Under the pieces are notes generated by a model that had not been told where the DNA came from, did no database searches, and was given only the letters and a program-made list of their open reading frames with translations. DNA of 18,503 bases from Phoronis ovalis (taxonomy: Eukaryota > Phoronida > Phoronidae), in the NCBI GenBank assembly GCA_028565635.1, contig JAOXYB010017939.1, forward strand, positions 1 through 18,503, written 5' to 3'. The position numbers and the translations under genes were made by a program. This document shows positions 15,617-18,503 of the stretch, piece by piece; the first letter of the stretch is position 1, and each line of letters starts with the position of its first letter.

Positions 15617-16134
15617 GTTATTGCATCGAACTCTAACAGAAGCGGACTTGTTAAACATTTCAAATAAAGATTAACTAAAAATTGGATTTAGAAATCTGAT
15701 CAAAATCCGCTAAAATCTAAATAAGGAACATTGAATAATCCTGAATCCGCTGACGCATTTATCCTTTCCTTGCAAGTTACGGGACCTCTTCAAGGTTTGA
15801 TTTATAGCTATTGTCTAAAAATATCTGTCCCGTCTGCCTTAGGTCATGTTCGTATACTAACTACACCTGTTCTTTCATCATAACACTTGGCAAAGTTTTG
15901 ATTTGGCGCGCAAATAACATAAGGTTAGGGACAAAAGATATATTTGCATAGATTTGCTAAATGTTAGTTTAAAAACGGCATTCAATTTTGAAGATACATT
16001 ATTTCCTGATCATTTCGACTTGGCCCCAAGTGTTGGTCGTTTTCGCTAACTGTTCCCAGAAAACGGTGCCCTTTTGGAAAGATATAACAACAATTTTTAA
16101 AATTATTATTATACCATAATAAGTTTTGGTATTA

Positions 16135-16159
16135 CTATTATTTAATTATTATTATTATT
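16135..16159. repeat. (ATT)n-rich microsatellite
   Basis: An imperfect ATT run with at least four clean units. Simple low-complexity repeat. Confidence 0.7.
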
Positions 16160-16522
16160 TGATAATATAACATGCAAGTCGGAAAAAATTCTAATGAAGG
16201 TTACACATTGAAGATATTTGTTCCTTATTAAACGAGACCTACAAGCCCAAGAAACTAATGAAGTGTCAGTTTTTTTTCTAGTACACCACCATGTGCCACA
16301 TAATTCCAGACGTTCCACAATGACTTTTTGGCAAAAGCGTTTACAATTTTTAATCAATATTTTTATTAAATCTATATAAATTTGTATAATATTACATGTA
16401 TAATATTTTCAAAATCTGATATTTATATCTTTTTGGTTCAAATAGCAAATTGGTTTATTTTCAGTTCCTGGTTTGTGAAAAAACATATATACACCAGCAC
16501 AAAAGAAACACATACACATTTC

Positions 16523-16568
16523 ATTTGCATAAAACGTAATTTCAATTATTAATTACCCGGATTAATTA
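16523..16568. promoter_or_regulatory. POU octamer with two homeodomain palindromes
   Basis: ATTTGCAT (16523-16530) is a perfect POU octamer; TTAATTA occurs at 16549-16555 and 16562-16568, the second preceded by GGATTA, an Otx/Bicoid-type core. A second octamer is at 15942-15949. AT-rich background weakens the case. Confidence 0.25.
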
Positions 16569-18476
16569 GCACTGAGAGTTTGATACTGGCATTAAGCATT
16601 CAACGATCTATATTTTATCAGGTTAAAGAATGGTTTCGTAAGTACTGTCCCATACTTTTATAGTACTATAGACTCTCAATTTCTGGTTAGTTTTTATTTA
16701 CTGTACTCCCCTCCACTAAATGTTTAATTTCACTTATTTAAATACTAAAAACGAAAAGAAACTAAAACGACAAGTGGGAGTCTAATAAAGGAAGTTTCAA
16801 TTTCATCTGTTTACAATATTTTTTCGAATTAAAATCCACTGAAAGATGTCCTTTCGCCGGGTCTTCGAGGCAGTGGGGAGGCTAACATCAAAGCGTGATT
16901 TTTCCATAGAAAGCAAAGAAAGCACATCAGCTTTTCAGATGAAGAGAAGCCTCTTTTCGAATAGATATCTTATACATACATAATGCCCATATTTGGACAT
17001 GATGATTGGATAGGGCGGATGCGGCCAAGGAACCCGTATATTGTTAAATTAGGTTTTCATAATTAGTCATCCTGATGGAGAACACGCATTTTAGTAAATA
17101 TCCTGTTGACGTTTAGCTTCACGAAGTCAGCCACTGAATATACACCCTTGTTCATTAACGATTCTAAAATTATGGTAACAATGACTTGGTTCATAGAACA
17201 CCAACTACCTAATCGTTTTACCTGTCAGATTTACTTCTGTATACAATGTTTACGTGTTATCTGCTTAGAAATTAACATTGAAATGCAAGAACTGTACTAG
17301 ATATGAACCTCGGCGGTTTTGTAAACAAATTATTTATGATTGTACTAGAATCCCGATAATCTCATAAAGAAAATATTGATCACTGTAGTAAGTGATTTGT
17401 TTTTGTTTTTAACAAATTTTAATTGAAAAAATTGTAAATCGCACGCCCAACCTGCTAAACTAACCAATACTTATGAAACAGAACCACCTAACACTAAGAT
17501 CATACAATAACAATTTTAATTAAAGTTTATGCATACGAAAAATTTTTAAGCACCTGCGTTTTTGTTTTGAATCATTATTTTGTGATTCCTGTGGCGATAG
17601 TATATGCCCGTATTATGATATGCTGAGCAGAATTATTACAATTATATTTTATAGACCTTGATAACAGCGGTGCTTGATTTTGCTTAATTATGTTAAACTT
17701 TATAAATAATTACTAAAAGTAACAAACGGACATAACCGCAAATTAAATTGTTGCCTATTAATGATCTACGTCCTTATAGTAGTTATATACACCGTAGTAC
17801 TCACTATTCATAGAAAACCAAGCAACTGAAATAAATCACGTACGGTTAAAATATTTAGTCGCGCGCAACAAAAGAAACACCTGCCTTACAACTAGTGCCA
17901 CCTATGAGACCAAGCAAAATTTACAGAATTGAGTTTATTTTTCTGGGGCAGTAGTCCCATATTTTTTAAACGAACAATTGTTCATGATATGCTGAGCTTT
18001 TTCGCTAATATTACAAAAAACCCAAAGTACTAAACGATGGATCGACAGAGTATCTCTTTTGTTGCAATATAGTTTTATATATTAGCTTTATAAAATTACT
18101 TGGACCAAAGATACATTCACAAGTATAGAAGATTTCCTATCAGGGAAAGCTGAGCTGACTTTCAAAACAAACACCAACAGTCCTTAGTTGCGAAAGGAGA
18201 GACATTTTAAAATACTTGTTAGACTCGTGAAATGCGTTAGCATATGGTGCGATATGAGTCTAAAAGAGGCATGTTATCAAGCTTTGACAGGCTCTTGTCG
18301 TAAGATCAACATACGAGATTAACAGTGGATGTTGAATAGCTACTTAAACAAACATCGCTGTTGGTAACAATTCTAAGCTGTGAAGACATTTATTGGTTCC
18401 ATATCGGAAAGCTAAAACCCACTATGGTTGCTTTCAACTGTTTGCAACTTTTATTTAATAAATATAATGGGAATAT

Positions 18477-18493
18477 ATAATAATAATAATAAT
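18477..18493. repeat. (TAA)n microsatellite
   Basis: About five uninterrupted TAA/ATA units near the end of the window, in a longer AT-only stretch. Confidence 0.75.
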
Positions 18494-18503
18494 TTTATAT
18501 ATT

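Larger units (their letters stand above)
12351..18503. other. Distal upstream intergenic DNA, no gene recognised
   Basis: About 6.2 kb of AT-rich sequence with only short chance-length ORFs, no tRNA or rRNA signature and no transposon ends. Isolated points of structure (inverted Sox motif, CRE, hairpin at 15568, POU/homeodomain cluster, trinucleotide repeats) are listed separately. Confidence 0.6.

Noticed and set aside
17615-17997. Direct repeat of ATGATATGCTGAGC at 17615-17628 and 17984-17997
   Set aside because: About one such 14-mer pair is expected by chance in AT-rich DNA, and no longer homology surrounds it.
12351-18503. Search for tRNA genes, transposon terminal repeats, CRISPR-like arrays or viral relics
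   Set aside because: No B-box-like GGTTCGA context, no paired terminal repeats with target duplications, no spaced repeats and no viral protein fragments were seen.

Overview
The window is animal (eukaryotic) nuclear DNA. It is AT-rich, and it carries one gene broken into ten coding exons by GT-AG introns. The gene lies on the minus strand and encodes a Notch ligand of the Delta family. Joining the exons by splice signals and reading-frame phase gives an uninterrupted 770-codon coding sequence (769 residues plus stop, coding bases 10013 down to 2006). The protein has a signal peptide, an MNNL/C2-like N-terminal module, a DSL domain, nine EGF repeats, one transmembrane helix, and an intracellular tail of about 145 residues ending in the PDZ-ligand motif ATEV. 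Nine EGF repeats, as in fly Delta, rather than the eight of vertebrate DLL1, together with short AT-rich introns, suggest an invertebrate. A lophotrochozoan such as a mollusc is my guess from overall flavour; the sequence does not prove it.

Layout. 1 to about 500: no recognisable gene. About 500 to 2005: probable long 3' UTR of Delta, with an (AT)n tract right after the stop; the first AATAAA on the minus strand is at 517-522. 2006-10013: Delta, with exon 10 (C-terminal tail) on the left and exon 1 (signal peptide) on the right. Introns 3 (1.27 kb) and 4 (1.81 kb) are the largest, and intron 4 holds a GC-richer patch that looks like an enhancer. 10014-18503: 8.5 kb upstream of the start codon with no convincing gene on either strand.

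How the parts may work together. Delta on one cell activates Notch on its neighbour. In known systems proneural bHLH factors switch Delta on through E-boxes, and Notch-induced Hes/E(spl) repressors switch it off. The upstream DNA fits that circuit. Four copies of CGCGTGCC, all in the same orientation, and one TGGCACGTG (the Hairy/E(spl) class-C sequences) lie between 10975 and 12350, interleaved with CAGCTG and CACCTG E-boxes. Intron 4 repeats the combination on a smaller scale. This cluster is the most interesting non-coding signal I found. I found no mobile element, RNA gene, CRISPR array or novel enzymatic system.
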